A stretch of 64,000 bases of DNA, from the NCBI RefSeq assembly GCF_001667265.1, contig NZ_LZHW01000113.1, forward strand, positions 1 to 64,000, written 5' to 3'. The notes under the pieces are model-generated. The model made no database searches and had not been told where the DNA came from. It saw nothing but the letters and a program-made list of their open reading frames with translations. Position 1 is the first letter of the stretch, and every line of letters begins with the position of its first letter. Position numbers and translations under genes: made by a program. Positions 9,106 to 16,880 of the stretch are shown here, one piece after another. This DNA is from Mycobacterium sp. ACS4331. GTDB taxonomy: Bacteria; Actinomycetota; Actinomycetes; Mycobacteriales; Mycobacteriaceae.

Positions 9106-9941
9106 CGCAGCACCACCACCACGCCGTAGACCAGGGCGGCCGCGACCACCAGCGCGCCCAGCCACGGCAGCCACCAGCCCAGCAGCAGGACCAGATCCTT
9201 CACGAGGCCGACCAACGCATCCCAGCCCCGGTGCACCTCTCCGAGGAAGCCGGAGTAGCGCTGGGGTGCGGGTCCGCCGATCTGCTCGGCGATGAAGTTG
9301 ACATTCACCGTGCTGTAGTCGACCTGTTCCCCCAACTGCGTGCGCTGAGCACGCAGGCTGTCCAACTCGGCCTGACGCTGTGACAAGGCGTTCTCGGCCG
9401 CGATCAGCGCCTCAGGATCAGCGGCGTCCCGCATGATCGCCAGCAGGCGGTCGACCGACGTCTGCAGCGCCCTGATGCGGGCGTCGAGATCGACCCGCTG
9501 CGCGGTCACATCGTCGGCCCGAGTCTCCGTCGACTCGACGACGCCGAGTTCCTTGAGCCGGCGCAGGACTTCATCGAGCCGGTCGGCCGGGATGCGCAGC
9601 ACGACGGACGAGGACGCGCGCCCGGACCCCGACCCCGCGTCCTCGGTCCGGCTGTCGACCCGGCCCCCGGAATCCTCGGCGATCACCGCGGCCTGGTCGG
9701 CGGCCGCCGAGGTGTCGGGCACGGTCAGCACCATCGACGCGGTCTTGACCACGTCACGTTTGACCGCCGGCTCCTGCGGTTGCGGCCCGGAGACGGGTGC
9801 CGGCGCCATTGCGGCGTCCTCCGGCACCGGCGCCGGTCCGCGGGAGATCTCGCCGGTCGAGCCCCCACCGCACCCGACCAACGCCACTGTCGCCAGCAGC
9901 ACCAACGAAACCCAGCGGATCCACCCCGTCCCCACGGTCAT
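9030..9941 (-). CDS. DUF4349-domain lipoprotein
   Basis: This 303-residue protein has an N-terminal signal ending in a lipobox (LLATVALVGC, Cys about 24). A DUF4349 domain (about 65-220) contains a coiled coil (RIRALQTSVDRLLAIM...QRQAELDSLRAQRTQLG). A C-terminal transmembrane helix (about 250-275) and a basic/serine tail follow. DUF4349 proteins are surface-anchored and of unknown function. It lies 17 bp downstream of the HD-GYP/LuxR gene, so probably the last gene of that operon. Its final 25 codons overlap whiB3 antisense, which is unusual. No orthologue is next to whiB3 in M. tuberculosis. Confidence 0.85.
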   Translation of the reverse strand: MTVGTGWIRWVSLVLLATVALVGCGGGSTGEISRGPAPVPEDAAMAPAPVSGPQPQEPAVKRDVVKTASMVLTVPDTSAAADQAAVIAEDSGGRVDSRTEDAGSGSGRASSSVVLRIPADRLDEVLRRLKELGVVESTETRADDVTAQRVDLDARIRALQTSVDRLLAIMRDAADPEALIAAENALSQRQAELDSLRAQRTQLGEQVDYSTVNVNFIAEQIGGPAPQRYSGFLGEVHRGWDALVGLVKDLVLLLGWWLPWLGALVVAAALVYGVVVVLRQALRRMPRLSSSSRSDSDNPPQIP

Positions 9942-9958
9942 GCCTGCAAGGTAGCCGA

Positions 9959-11512
9959 TCAGCCGGGGGTTCCGGCGATGCCGTGCTGCAGCGCGTACAT
10001 GCTTGCGCCGATCCGGTTCGAGACGCCGAGCTTCGCGTAGATCCGTTCGACGTGGTTTCGCGCGGTCTTCTCACTGATCACCAGGTGCGCGGCGATCTGC
10101 TTGTTGGAGGCGCCACCGGCCACCAGCCGAAGCACCTCGACCTCGCGCGGTGTCAGCCGCCCCGATCCCCCGGTGGGACGACGCGGCAACCGTCCTGCGG
10201 CGTACAGCACCGCGTCGACAGCGACGCCGTCGAGTTCCCCGGCGGCGACGCGGCCAGTCAACCGGCGGTGCGCGTCGTCCGGCGACATCTCGGACCGGTA
10301 CGGGCGGGGTTCCAGCGCCGACTGGTAGGCGACCGCGGCGGCCAGGATGCGTTCGGGCAGTCCGAGTGCGGGTCCGGCCAGCCCAGTCGGGTAGCCGGAC
10401 CCGTCGAGACTCTCGTGGTGGGTTCCGGCCAGGCTGGCGATGTGCTCAAGTCCGCTGACCTGGCGCAGGATTCGCATCGTCAGATAGGGATGCAGGCGGA
10501 CCCGCTCGAACTCAGCGGGCGTGAGTTCGCCCGCCTTGGACCAGATCTGGTTCGAGATCCCGATCCGGCCCAGATCGTGCACGTGCCCGGCCCTGCGGAC
10601 GCGGGTCGCCACCGCGGCGTCCAGTCCCGCGACCGCGACGGCGTCGGCGGCCAACCGCGCCACGCCTCGCGAATGCCCAAGCATGAAGGGACATTTGAGA
10701 TCGACGAAGTCGCCGAGTGCACACAGCAGCGCGTCGAGTCCAGTGTCGTCGAGACGATGGTCACGGTCGGGCGCCTCGCGCAGGGCCGCGGCCCAGCTGT
10801 CGCCTGCCCTCGGGCCTGCCAGGATCTGCTCGGCATCTCCGACCACGACGTCGACGATGCCGGGATCGAACTGCCCGCCACGGCGCTCGGTCACCATCGC
10901 GACCGCCTTGTCCACCCCGCCCACGCGGTGGTGAACCTCGACCATGTCCGCGACCTGGGCGACGCGCATCGCGATCGGGATGGCCTCACCGCTCACACCG
11001 CCGGGCAGGCCGCCGCCGTCGTACCGCTCGAATGTGAACCGCAGCGCCTCCTGGACCGCGGGACTGAGCCCCATGCGCTCGGCCAGCAGCACCGCCGACG
11101 CGCAGTGCGAATGGATCAGCTGGGCGATGTGCCCACGGGCACCGACCACCAACGACGTCAACACCGACAGCCTGCGCGCCAGCGGTTCGCCTCGGGCGAC
11201 GTTCGACAGCACGAACCTCAGATACGGAATCCCCGACCAGTCGACGAAGTACGAGTCGTGGCGCACCGCGATGTCGTCACCGAACCAGCGGGCGTACTCG
11301 TGGGAGTCGGCGTGACAGCCGATCCACATGATCAGCGTCGAGTAGTAGACGACGTCACGGGTGTCGCGGTCCAGGCCCAGACGGTCGGCGATGCGTGTGC
11401 CGATGAGCGCCGAGCGCAGCATGTGCTCGGCCGGCTGCCCCAGACCGAGGTCGACGGCCACCGACAGTGCGGCGAGCAGTTCGGCTCGGCTGGGACCGCT
11501 TTCGGAGTCCAT
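9959..11512 (-). CDS. HD-GYP domain phosphohydrolase with C-terminal LuxR DNA-binding domain
   Basis: This is a 517-residue cytosolic regulator. The N-terminal half (about 1-250) is HD-related but degenerate. The second half carries a full HD-GYP signature: VHDLGRIGISN near 330 and HHESLDGSGYP near 385. Residues 445-510 are a LuxR/GerE helix-turn-helix (LTPREVEVLRLVAGGASNK, KTARNHVERIYAKLGVSNR). HD-GYP enzymes hydrolyse cyclic dinucleotides such as c-di-GMP; coupling one directly to DNA binding suggests a nucleotide-responsive transcription factor. Start ATG 11512 has AGGAG upstream. It follows the gene at 11529 by 16 bp. Substrate and targets are unknown. Confidence 0.85.
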   Translation of the reverse strand: MDSESGPSRAELLAALSVAVDLGLGQPAEHMLRSALIGTRIADRLGLDRDTRDVVYYSTLIMWIGCHADSHEYARWFGDDIAVRHDSYFVDWSGIPYLRFVLSNVARGEPLARRLSVLTSLVVGARGHIAQLIHSHCASAVLLAERMGLSPAVQEALRFTFERYDGGGLPGGVSGEAIPIAMRVAQVADMVEVHHRVGGVDKAVAMVTERRGGQFDPGIVDVVVGDAEQILAGPRAGDSWAAALREAPDRDHRLDDTGLDALLCALGDFVDLKCPFMLGHSRGVARLAADAVAVAGLDAAVATRVRRAGHVHDLGRIGISNQIWSKAGELTPAEFERVRLHPYLTMRILRQVSGLEHIASLAGTHHESLDGSGYPTGLAGPALGLPERILAAAVAYQSALEPRPYRSEMSPDDAHRRLTGRVAAGELDGVAVDAVLYAAGRLPRRPTGGSGRLTPREVEVLRLVAGGASNKQIAAHLVISEKTARNHVERIYAKLGVSNRIGASMYALQHGIAGTPG

Positions 11513-11528
11513 CGGCCGATTGTGCTCC

Positions 11529-12266
11529 TCAGGTGCGCACTGGCGCAGCATTCGCCGCCTGACTGAATCGCGCCTGGCCCACCACGCCCAGCCCTCGTTG
11601 CGGCAGCCGGAAGTCACCGAGACGGGCCTGCGTGCGCAGCGGGGCAACGGAACCGAGGTCCTGGCCGTCCAGTTCAGCGTGGGACGCACAGACCTCCCAC
11701 ATCTGCTTGGGTGCGACGCGGAACCGCTGTCCGTTGGGTGAGGCCCCGGCCAGCCGGATCTGACCCGCACCCAGCAGCATTCCCGCGCAGCGGCCGATGA
11801 CGCCCAGCGCCGAGGAACTCGTCCACGCCCCTTCGGGCAGCATCGTTCCGATGGTGCTGAGCAGCCGGGTCGTCGGTGTGGCGCGGAAGGCGACGGTCCA
11901 CCGGAGCTTCCCGGGGATCGTCACCGTCAGGGTGTAGTCGTCGTCCCAGTCGGTCTCGATGGGGCACTGGACGGCGTCGACCGAGGTGGCGGAACTGAAG
12001 TACCGGGCGCAGCTGAGCGGCCCCGGCGTGGTGGCGTAGAACGTCCAGACGCCGTCGGGGTCACGGTGCCACACCGACCGGTAGCCCGGAATCGACGGCG
12101 GCAGAAAGGATGCCGCGGGAAAGTCCCGCAGCGCCAGGTAGTGCCCACTGGCGAAGGGCAGGCCCATGACGCCGAAGACCGTGAACCGGTCGCCGTCGCC
12201 GGACGGGAGAGTGGGGGTCGCCGCCACCTCGGCGGCGGCTGTCTGTGGTGTGTGTGAATTACTCAT
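11529..12266 (-). CDS. hypothetical protein upstream of HD-GYP/LuxR regulator
   Basis: This 245-residue protein shows no recognised motif or signal peptide. The N-terminal half has a beta-rich, aromatic region (YLALRDFPAASFLPP, YRSVWHRDPDGVWTFYATT) that could be a ligand-binding barrel of the acetoacetate-decarboxylase-like kind; this is only an impression. The C-terminal part (APKQMWEVCASHAELDGQDL) is hydrophilic. ATG 12266 is chosen over the upstream codon at 12302. It is the first gene of a probable three-gene operon with the HD-GYP/LuxR regulator and the DUF4349 lipoprotein. Confidence 0.6.
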   Translation of the reverse strand: MSNSHTPQTAAAEVAATPTLPSGDGDRFTVFGVMGLPFASGHYLALRDFPAASFLPPSIPGYRSVWHRDPDGVWTFYATTPGPLSCARYFSSATSVDAVQCPIETDWDDDYTLTVTIPGKLRWTVAFRATPTTRLLSTIGTMLPEGAWTSSSALGVIGRCAGMLLGAGQIRLAGASPNGQRFRVAPKQMWEVCASHAELDGQDLGSVAPLRTQARLGDFRLPQRGLGVVGQARFSQAANAAPVRT

Positions 12267-12349
12267 AGCGCGATCGTCACGCTCCCGCGACAGCGGCCGC
12301 ATGGGGCAGTTGCCCCATCTCTTCGGCTGGCGTACGACATGCTGTAGGC

Positions 12350-13600
12350 ATGAGACTCCTCGCCAGCCTCATGGCCGCACTGCTCGTGACGGGCTGTTCG
12401 ACCGCCGTCGAAGGCACTGCCCGCAAACCGACCGGGCCCGATTCCGATGGTGTCGACGTGGCGCAGTTGGACACCGGCGACTACGCGGTGGCCGCGGGTC
12501 CGCCCTTCGCCAGTGCGGGTGAGGTCTCCCCCACCTCGGGGAACATTGTGGAGGCCCATCGGATGGCGAGCTTCGTGGTCGGCCCCTGGCAGGTCAACAG
12601 TGCGTTCCGCAGCAGAGGTGACGTCCTGCTGACGTCGAGCACCCTGCCGCTGCCGTCGATCGAGGTGGTCAAGTCCGCAGGCGGTGTCCCGGTCGAACTG
12701 GCCGATGTCATGGGCGCTCACGGGTTCGTCACGGCGTTCTCGACCCTGCGGTTCTCCGACGCGACCCCGACGGGTTCGCTGTTCAACATGGTCGTCCGCT
12801 TCGCGGATCCAGCGGGCGCCGCCGCCGCAGCCCGAGAGATGGCCGAGAAGAACCCGCTGCCGCCCGGGGCGGGCCCGCGGACGCCGGTCGACGTGAGCCA
12901 GCCCGACGCGCTGGCCACGATCTACGAGGCTCCTGGGACCGGTGAAATCGTGGAGTCCTTCACGCCGTACCAGTCGTATGTCTTCCTCAATCGCGCGTGG
13001 GTGAAACGCGCTCCCGGGGAGATGTCCCACTCCCCCAAGGCGCTGATTCAGGGGGTCATCGGCGACCAGAGGAAACGGATCGACAGTTTCAAACCCACTC
13101 CCCTCGAGAAGCTGGGCAACCTCCCGATGGACCCCACCGGTCAGATGCTGGCCGCCACCCTGTGGAATCTGGACAATCAGGCACCGGCGAATATGGGCGC
13201 TTGGCCTTCGGAGGCGTGGGTGCACTTCGAAACCGACCCGGTCAAGTCGGCGGCGCTGTTCCGCGACGCCGGAGTCGATTACGTCTCGCAACGCCGCGCC
13301 ACGGTGTACCGGGCCCGCGACGACGAAGCGGCCCGGAAGGTCGCGACCGGACTCGGCGAGCAGGCGAGCGCCGAGCCTGGCGTGAGTCCGGCGCGTCCGG
13401 TCAAGGGACTTCCCCAGGCCCGCTGTTACACCCGGGTCCGGGGTGAATCCGGCACCTCCGCGATCTCGTGGCAGCGGGTGCGCTGGCAGCACAAATGCGT
13501 CGCCTTCACCGACAGGTACGCGTTCACGGTGTTCTCGAGTGACCTCACCGACGCCCAGCAGCAGATTGCGGCGCAGTACCGAATCCTGGCTGGGCGCTGA
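12350..13600 (+). CDS. mycobacterial lipoprotein (DUF7373-like)
   Basis: This 416-residue secreted lipoprotein has a short signal peptide with lipobox ALLVTGC (Cys 16), followed directly by Ser-Thr. The mature part contains a repeated alpha/beta pattern (AFSTLRFSDATPTGSLFNMV near 145; WPSEAWVHFETDPV near 285) and two cysteines near the C-terminus that may form a disulfide (QARCYTRV, HKCVAF). It resembles the large actinobacterial lipoprotein family now called DUF7373, function unknown. CATGCT lies 6 nt before the ATG, so the mRNA may be leaderless. Its stop directly abuts that of the convergent SDR gene. Confidence 0.75.
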   Translation: MRLLASLMAALLVTGCSTAVEGTARKPTGPDSDGVDVAQLDTGDYAVAAGPPFASAGEVSPTSGNIVEAHRMASFVVGPWQVNSAFRSRGDVLLTSSTLPLPSIEVVKSAGGVPVELADVMGAHGFVTAFSTLRFSDATPTGSLFNMVVRFADPAGAAAAAREMAEKNPLPPGAGPRTPVDVSQPDALATIYEAPGTGEIVESFTPYQSYVFLNRAWVKRAPGEMSHSPKALIQGVIGDQRKRIDSFKPTPLEKLGNLPMDPTGQMLAATLWNLDNQAPANMGAWPSEAWVHFETDPVKSAALFRDAGVDYVSQRRATVYRARDDEAARKVATGLGEQASAEPGVSPARPVKGLPQARCYTRVRGESGTSAISWQRVRWQHKCVAFTDRYAFTVFSSDLTDAQQQIAAQYRILAGR

Positions 13601-14350
13601 CTAACTCGCGCCCGCGGCCAGCCACTGTTCGAAGGTCGTCGGCGCGATCCGCGCGCCCGGCCCGGGGAGCAGCACATTGCCGGCCATGGACAGATCCAGC
13701 GGACCCGACCACGTCGGAACCAGCTTCACGTCCCGGCCCAGCACGGCATGAGTGCGACGGGCCATGTCCACGAGGTCCTGAGTCTCGGGTCCGGCGACGT
13801 CGACGTGCCTGCCCTGGGGCGCACCCGTGGCGACCTCGGCGAGCACCGCGGCGATGTCGTCGGGAGCGATCGGCTGGACCAGGAGCGGCGCGATGGGCGC
13901 GACGCCGTCCTGTTCGCCCCAGCTGGCGGCCAGCGCGGCGAAGTCGTGAAACTGCGTGGCGGGCACGATGGTCCACGGCACCGGGCCCGCTGCGATCAGC
14001 CGTTCCTGCTCGCGCTTGCCGGCGTAATGCGCGGTGCCACCGTCGATTCTGTTGATCCCGACGATGGACAGCAGCACGTGGTGTCGCACTCCCGCGCGCG
14101 CTTCGGCGGCCAGCAGGTTCGTCGTCGTGACACCGAAGTAGTCACGGGTCTCCTCCGGGCTGATCGGCGGCGAGCTGATCGTGTCGATCACCGCGGCCAC
14201 GCCGTCCAGCGCGGCGTCCAACCCCTCACCGGTGATCAGGTCCACCCCGAGGGAGCGACTGATCCGCACCACCTCGTGCCCGTCCCGCTCGAGCGCAGCC
14301 GCTGTTCGGGAACCGATATTGCCGGTGGCACCGGCCACTGCAACACGCAT
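13601..14350 (-). CDS. NmrA-like NAD(P)-binding atypical SDR
   Basis: This 249-residue protein has an N-terminal Rossmann fold with VAGATGNIGSR (residues 4-14), the glycine pattern of NmrA/HSCARG-type atypical short-chain dehydrogenases. A conserved YAGKREQER segment near 110 holds the Tyr-X3-Lys pair, so catalysis is possible. The substrate is unknown; relatives act as NADPH sensors or nucleoside-diphosphate-sugar epimerase-like enzymes. GGGGAGG precedes the ATG. It lies 29 bp downstream of the DAHP synthase gene and may be read through from it. Confidence 0.8.
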   Translation of the reverse strand: MRVAVAGATGNIGSRTAAALERDGHEVVRISRSLGVDLITGEGLDAALDGVAAVIDTISSPPISPEETRDYFGVTTTNLLAAEARAGVRHHVLLSIVGINRIDGGTAHYAGKREQERLIAAGPVPWTIVPATQFHDFAALAASWGEQDGVAPIAPLLVQPIAPDDIAAVLAEVATGAPQGRHVDVAGPETQDLVDMARRTHAVLGRDVKLVPTWSGPLDLSMAGNVLLPGPGARIAPTTFEQWLAAGAS

Positions 14351-14379
14351 GATGAGCCTCCCCGCCCCTCAGTGTCGCC

Positions 14380-15438
14380 TCAGTCGGTCCGTTTGGCCAG
14401 CCCCCGCAAAACCAGCTCGGTCGCCGCCCAGTCCATGCATTTGTCGGTGACCGACTGGCCGTAGGTCAGCGGCGTGGCCTCGGGAGCCTGTGCGCCGGCC
14501 ACCAGGAAGCTCTCCAGCATGACGCCGCTGATCGGCAGGCCGTCTCGCACCAACTGCGCCACCTCGTCGGCGACGCCGGCCTGGCGGATGTGGTCCTTGC
14601 CGGAATTGGCGTGGCTGCAGTCGATCACGACACGCCCGGGCAGGCCGGCCTTGGCGAGCCTGTCGGCGGCCTCACGCACCGAATCGCCGTCGTAGTTCGG
14701 TCCGCCGGTGCCGCCGCGCAGGATGACGTGGCAGTCCTCGTTGCCCGCGGTGCTCACCACCGCACCGCGGCCCATGTCATCCATACCGAAGAAGACATGC
14801 TGTGCGGCAGCGGATTTCGCACCGTCCACCGCCACCTGGATGTTGCCGTCGGTGCCGTTCTTGAATCCGACCGGCATCGACAGGCCCGACGCCAGCTGCC
14901 GGTGCACCTGCGACTCGGTGGTGCGTGCGCCGATCGCGCCCCAGGCGACGGCGTCGGCGATGTACTGCGGACTGGTGGGCTCGAGGAACTCACACCCCAC
15001 CGGAAGGCCGATGTCGATGACGTCGAGCAGCAGTTGACGCGCGATGCGCAGGCCCCGGGCCACGTCGAAGGTGCCGTCCATGTCCGGGTCGTTGATCAGG
15101 CCCTTCCACCCCACCGTCGTGCGTGGCTTCTCGAAGTAGACCCGCATGACGATCTTGAGCGTGTCCTTGAGCTCATCGGCCACCTTCACCAGGCGGCTCG
15201 CGTACTCCAACGCGGCGGCGGGATCATGCACCGAGCAGGGGCCGACCACGACCAGCAGGCGGTCATCGTGCCCGGCGAGGATCGCGGCGATCTCATCACG
15301 GTCGCGGGCCACCCGTTCCGCTCGCCGGCCTCCCAACGGGAACTCGGTGAGGACGTCGTGCGGGCTGGGGATCTCACTGAAGCTGCGGATCCGGCGGTCC
15401 GACGTCGCGGGCGGCGTGACGGTCTGAGGGGGGTTCAT
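14380..15438 (-). CDS. aroG: 3-deoxy-7-phosphoheptulonate synthase, class I
   Basis: This enzyme condenses phosphoenolpyruvate and erythrose 4-phosphate to DAHP, the first step of the shikimate pathway. The 352-residue protein is of the E. coli AroF/G/H type (class I), not the class II AroG of M. tuberculosis. Visible marks are GPCSVHDP (about 66-73), RVYFEKPRTT (about 99-108), GARTTESQVHR (about 170) and the metal-site IDCSHANSGK (about 272). It is preceded by a leader peptide and terminator, so expression should respond to charged aromatic tRNAs. The gene symbol is tentative, since aroF, aroG and aroH are distinguished by feedback specificity that cannot be read here. Confidence 0.93.
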   Translation of the reverse strand: MNPPQTVTPPATSDRRIRSFSEIPSPHDVLTEFPLGGRRAERVARDRDEIAAILAGHDDRLLVVVGPCSVHDPAAALEYASRLVKVADELKDTLKIVMRVYFEKPRTTVGWKGLINDPDMDGTFDVARGLRIARQLLLDVIDIGLPVGCEFLEPTSPQYIADAVAWGAIGARTTESQVHRQLASGLSMPVGFKNGTDGNIQVAVDGAKSAAAQHVFFGMDDMGRGAVVSTAGNEDCHVILRGGTGGPNYDGDSVREAADRLAKAGLPGRVVIDCSHANSGKDHIRQAGVADEVAQLVRDGLPISGVMLESFLVAGAQAPEATPLTYGQSVTDKCMDWAATELVLRGLAKRTD

Positions 15439-15500
15439 GTCCTTGGGTGCCTTTCTGATGTGGACACCTGCGCAGACCCGGGTGCCCTTGAATGACGAAA

Positions 15501-15524
15501 GGCAGCGACCTGACGGTCACTGCC
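15501..15524 (-). terminator. attenuator terminator before the DAHP synthase gene
   Basis: On the minus strand GGCAGTGACC and GGTCGCTGCC form a 10-bp stem with one G-U pair and a GTCA tetraloop, followed by TTTCGTCATT (15500-15491). It lies between the leader-peptide stop and the gene, where a transcription attenuator is expected. Confidence 0.65.
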
Positions 15525-15547
15525 TGGGCTCCGGGTGGATGCGTGCG

Positions 15548-15622
15548 TTACTGCTGCGCTTTATCGGCTCCGCCCGGAGCCTTGATAAAGCGCCAATAGC
15601 TGGCACACACACCGATGTTCAC
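15548..15622 (-). CDS. aromatic leader peptide of DAHP synthase attenuator
   Basis: A 24-codon reading frame from GTG 15622 to TAA 15548 contains Tyr9-Trp10-Arg11-Phe12 in a row, all three aromatic amino acids, and ends in Gln-Gln. The codons from Arg11 on form the 5' arm of a 38-nt hairpin (15556-15593). A promoter lies 7 nt upstream, so the transcript would be leaderless. Comparable leader peptides are known for trp operons and, from memory, for aroF of Corynebacterium glutamicum. The peptide is a sensor, with stalling on scarce aromatic tRNA expected to favour read-through into the DAHP synthase gene. Confidence 0.75.
   Translation of the reverse strand: MNIGVCASYWRFIKAPGGADKAQQ
15556..15593 (-). 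promoter_or_regulatory. leader hairpin overlapping the aromatic leader peptide
   Basis: The outer arms GCGCTTTATC/GATAAAGCGC (10 bp) and inner GGCTCC/GGAGCC with a small bulge form a strong hairpin inside the leader frame. The element GGCTCCGGG (15581-15573) is also complementary to CCCGGAGCC at 15535-15527, just before the terminator, giving a possible alternative pairing. Confidence 0.6.
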
Positions 15623-15629
15623 GGCGTCC

Positions 15630-15658
15630 AGGCTATACCGGCATTCGCCGACGGCCAA
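15630..15658 (-). promoter_or_regulatory. promoter of the aromatic leader transcript
   Basis: On the minus strand TTGGCC (15658-15653) and TAGCCT (15635-15630) are separated by 17 bp. The -10 ends 7 nt before the leader GTG, so translation would begin at the transcript's first base. Confidence 0.6.
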
Positions 15659-15721
15659 ACCGTCCCCTGGGATGAGTCCGAAATCGCGACATCGGAGTTG
15701 CCTGTGGATCTACGCTTGGCA

Positions 15722-15739
15722 TGGCTGTGATCACAGCCA
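15722..15739. promoter_or_regulatory. perfect 18-bp palindrome, candidate operator
   Basis: TGGCTGTGATCACAGCCA is a perfect palindrome 25 bp upstream of the DUF732-like gene start and close to a TACGCT -10 candidate at 15713-15718. Its core TGTGATCACA has the half-sites of CRP-type operators but without their usual 6-bp spacer. The binding protein is unknown. Confidence 0.5.
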
Positions 15740-15764
15740 CCGGGGGAAATGGGAGGGCAGTCCC

Positions 15765-16026
15765 ATGGGTAATGCCATCATCAGATTTGCTGTCGCAGCC
15801 GGAGTCGTAGGCATCGCGATAGCTGGCGCCGCGCCCGCCGCACGCCAACGGGTTCACGGGCTCGGAGGCCGAGATGCTCGACTGGGGCTACCGCGCCTGC
15901 GACGACTGGAGCGACGGCATCAGCCGCGACGTCATCATCGACAACATCTACGCCAACACCGACGAGTCGGTGGGCCGCGAGGACGCCACGGCGTTGTTCA
16001 CCAGCGCGACGATGTACCTGTGCTGA
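15765..16026 (+). pseudogene. frameshifted DUF732-like secreted protein
   Basis: ATG 15765 (behind GGGAGG) starts a good signal peptide (MGNAIIRFAVAAGVVGIAIAGAAPA). The frame then runs into unlikely arginine-rich sequence. From about 15841 the next frame reads ANGFTGSEAEMLDWGYRAC, then DDWSDGISRDVI, and ends ATMYLC at TGA 16024-16026. This has the look of a mycobacterial DUF732-type secreted protein with two cysteines. Joining the parts needs a +1 shift near GCCGCACGCC. This is either a real frameshift mutation or a base error in the assembly; if corrected the protein is about 86 residues. Confidence 0.6.
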
Positions 16027-16041
16027 TCCGGGTTGAGCCGG

Positions 16042-16848
16042 TCAGCGACTCTGGCCGCCCCTCGACGCCCGCGCCTCCGACCAGTCGGGTGGGCGCTTGT
16101 CGATGAACGCCTGAACGCCCTCGAGTGCGCTGGGCTCCATCATGTTGCAGGCCATGGTGGTGCCGGCATCCGCATAGGCAGCGGCCATCCCGACCTCGAT
16201 CTGCCGGTAGAACAACGTCTTTCCCATGGCGACGGCGACCGCGGGCTTGGCGACGATGCTGGCCACCAGCGTCTCGATCTCGTCGTCCAATTCGTCGGCC
16301 CCGACCACCCGGTTGACCAATCCCGACACTTTGGCCTGTTCGGCCGAGACGAAGTCACCAGTGACCAGCATCTCGAAAGCAGTCTTGCGCGGCACGTTTC
16401 GCGACAGAGCAACACCGGGCGTCGCGCAGAACAGTCCGGCATTGACGCCGCTGACCGCGAAACGCGCGTCGTGGCTCGCGACAGCGAGATCGCACATCGC
16501 GACCAGTTGGCAACCCGCGGCCGTCGCGATCCCATGGACCCGGGCGATGACGGGCACCGGCAGTCGCTGGATCGACAGCATCACGTCGGTGCACTGCGCG
16601 AACAGGCGCTCGTAGTACTCCAGCGAAGGCTCGGCCCGCATCTCCTTGAGGTCATGGCCCGCGCAGAACGCCTTACCGGTCGCCCCGAGCACCACGACTC
16701 GCACCGTCTCATCCTCGGCCAGCGCGTCGAAGGCCTCGCCGAGCGCAGACAACATCGCTTCGGAGAGGGCATTGAAGGACTGGGGACGGTTCAGCGTCAA
16801 CGTCACCACACCGCGATCGTCACGGTGTTGCAGCAGCAGTGGGTCCAT
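16042..16848 (-). CDS. ECHDC3-like enoyl-CoA hydratase/isomerase family protein
   Basis: This 268-residue crotonase-fold protein resembles mitochondrial ECHDC3 over most of its length (GIATAAGCQLVAMCDLAVAS and VNAGLFCATPGVALSR). The oxyanion-hole segments are present (KAFCAGHDLKEM; HGIATAAGC). The two catalytic glutamates of true enoyl-CoA hydratases are replaced, with Gln in GCQLV and no Glu in the GLFCATPG loop. Ordinary hydratase activity is therefore doubtful, and it may bind or isomerise an acyl-CoA. It stands alone, downstream of no obvious operon. Confidence 0.85.
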   Translation of the reverse strand: MDPLLLQHRDDRGVVTLTLNRPQSFNALSEAMLSALGEAFDALAEDETVRVVVLGATGKAFCAGHDLKEMRAEPSLEYYERLFAQCTDVMLSIQRLPVPVIARVHGIATAAGCQLVAMCDLAVASHDARFAVSGVNAGLFCATPGVALSRNVPRKTAFEMLVTGDFVSAEQAKVSGLVNRVVGADELDDEIETLVASIVAKPAVAVAMGKTLFYRQIEVGMAAAYADAGTTMACNMMEPSALEGVQAFIDKRPPDWSEARASRGGQSR

Positions 16849-16880
16849 GACTGTCGGACGCTAGCACCGACCGTCAGCCG

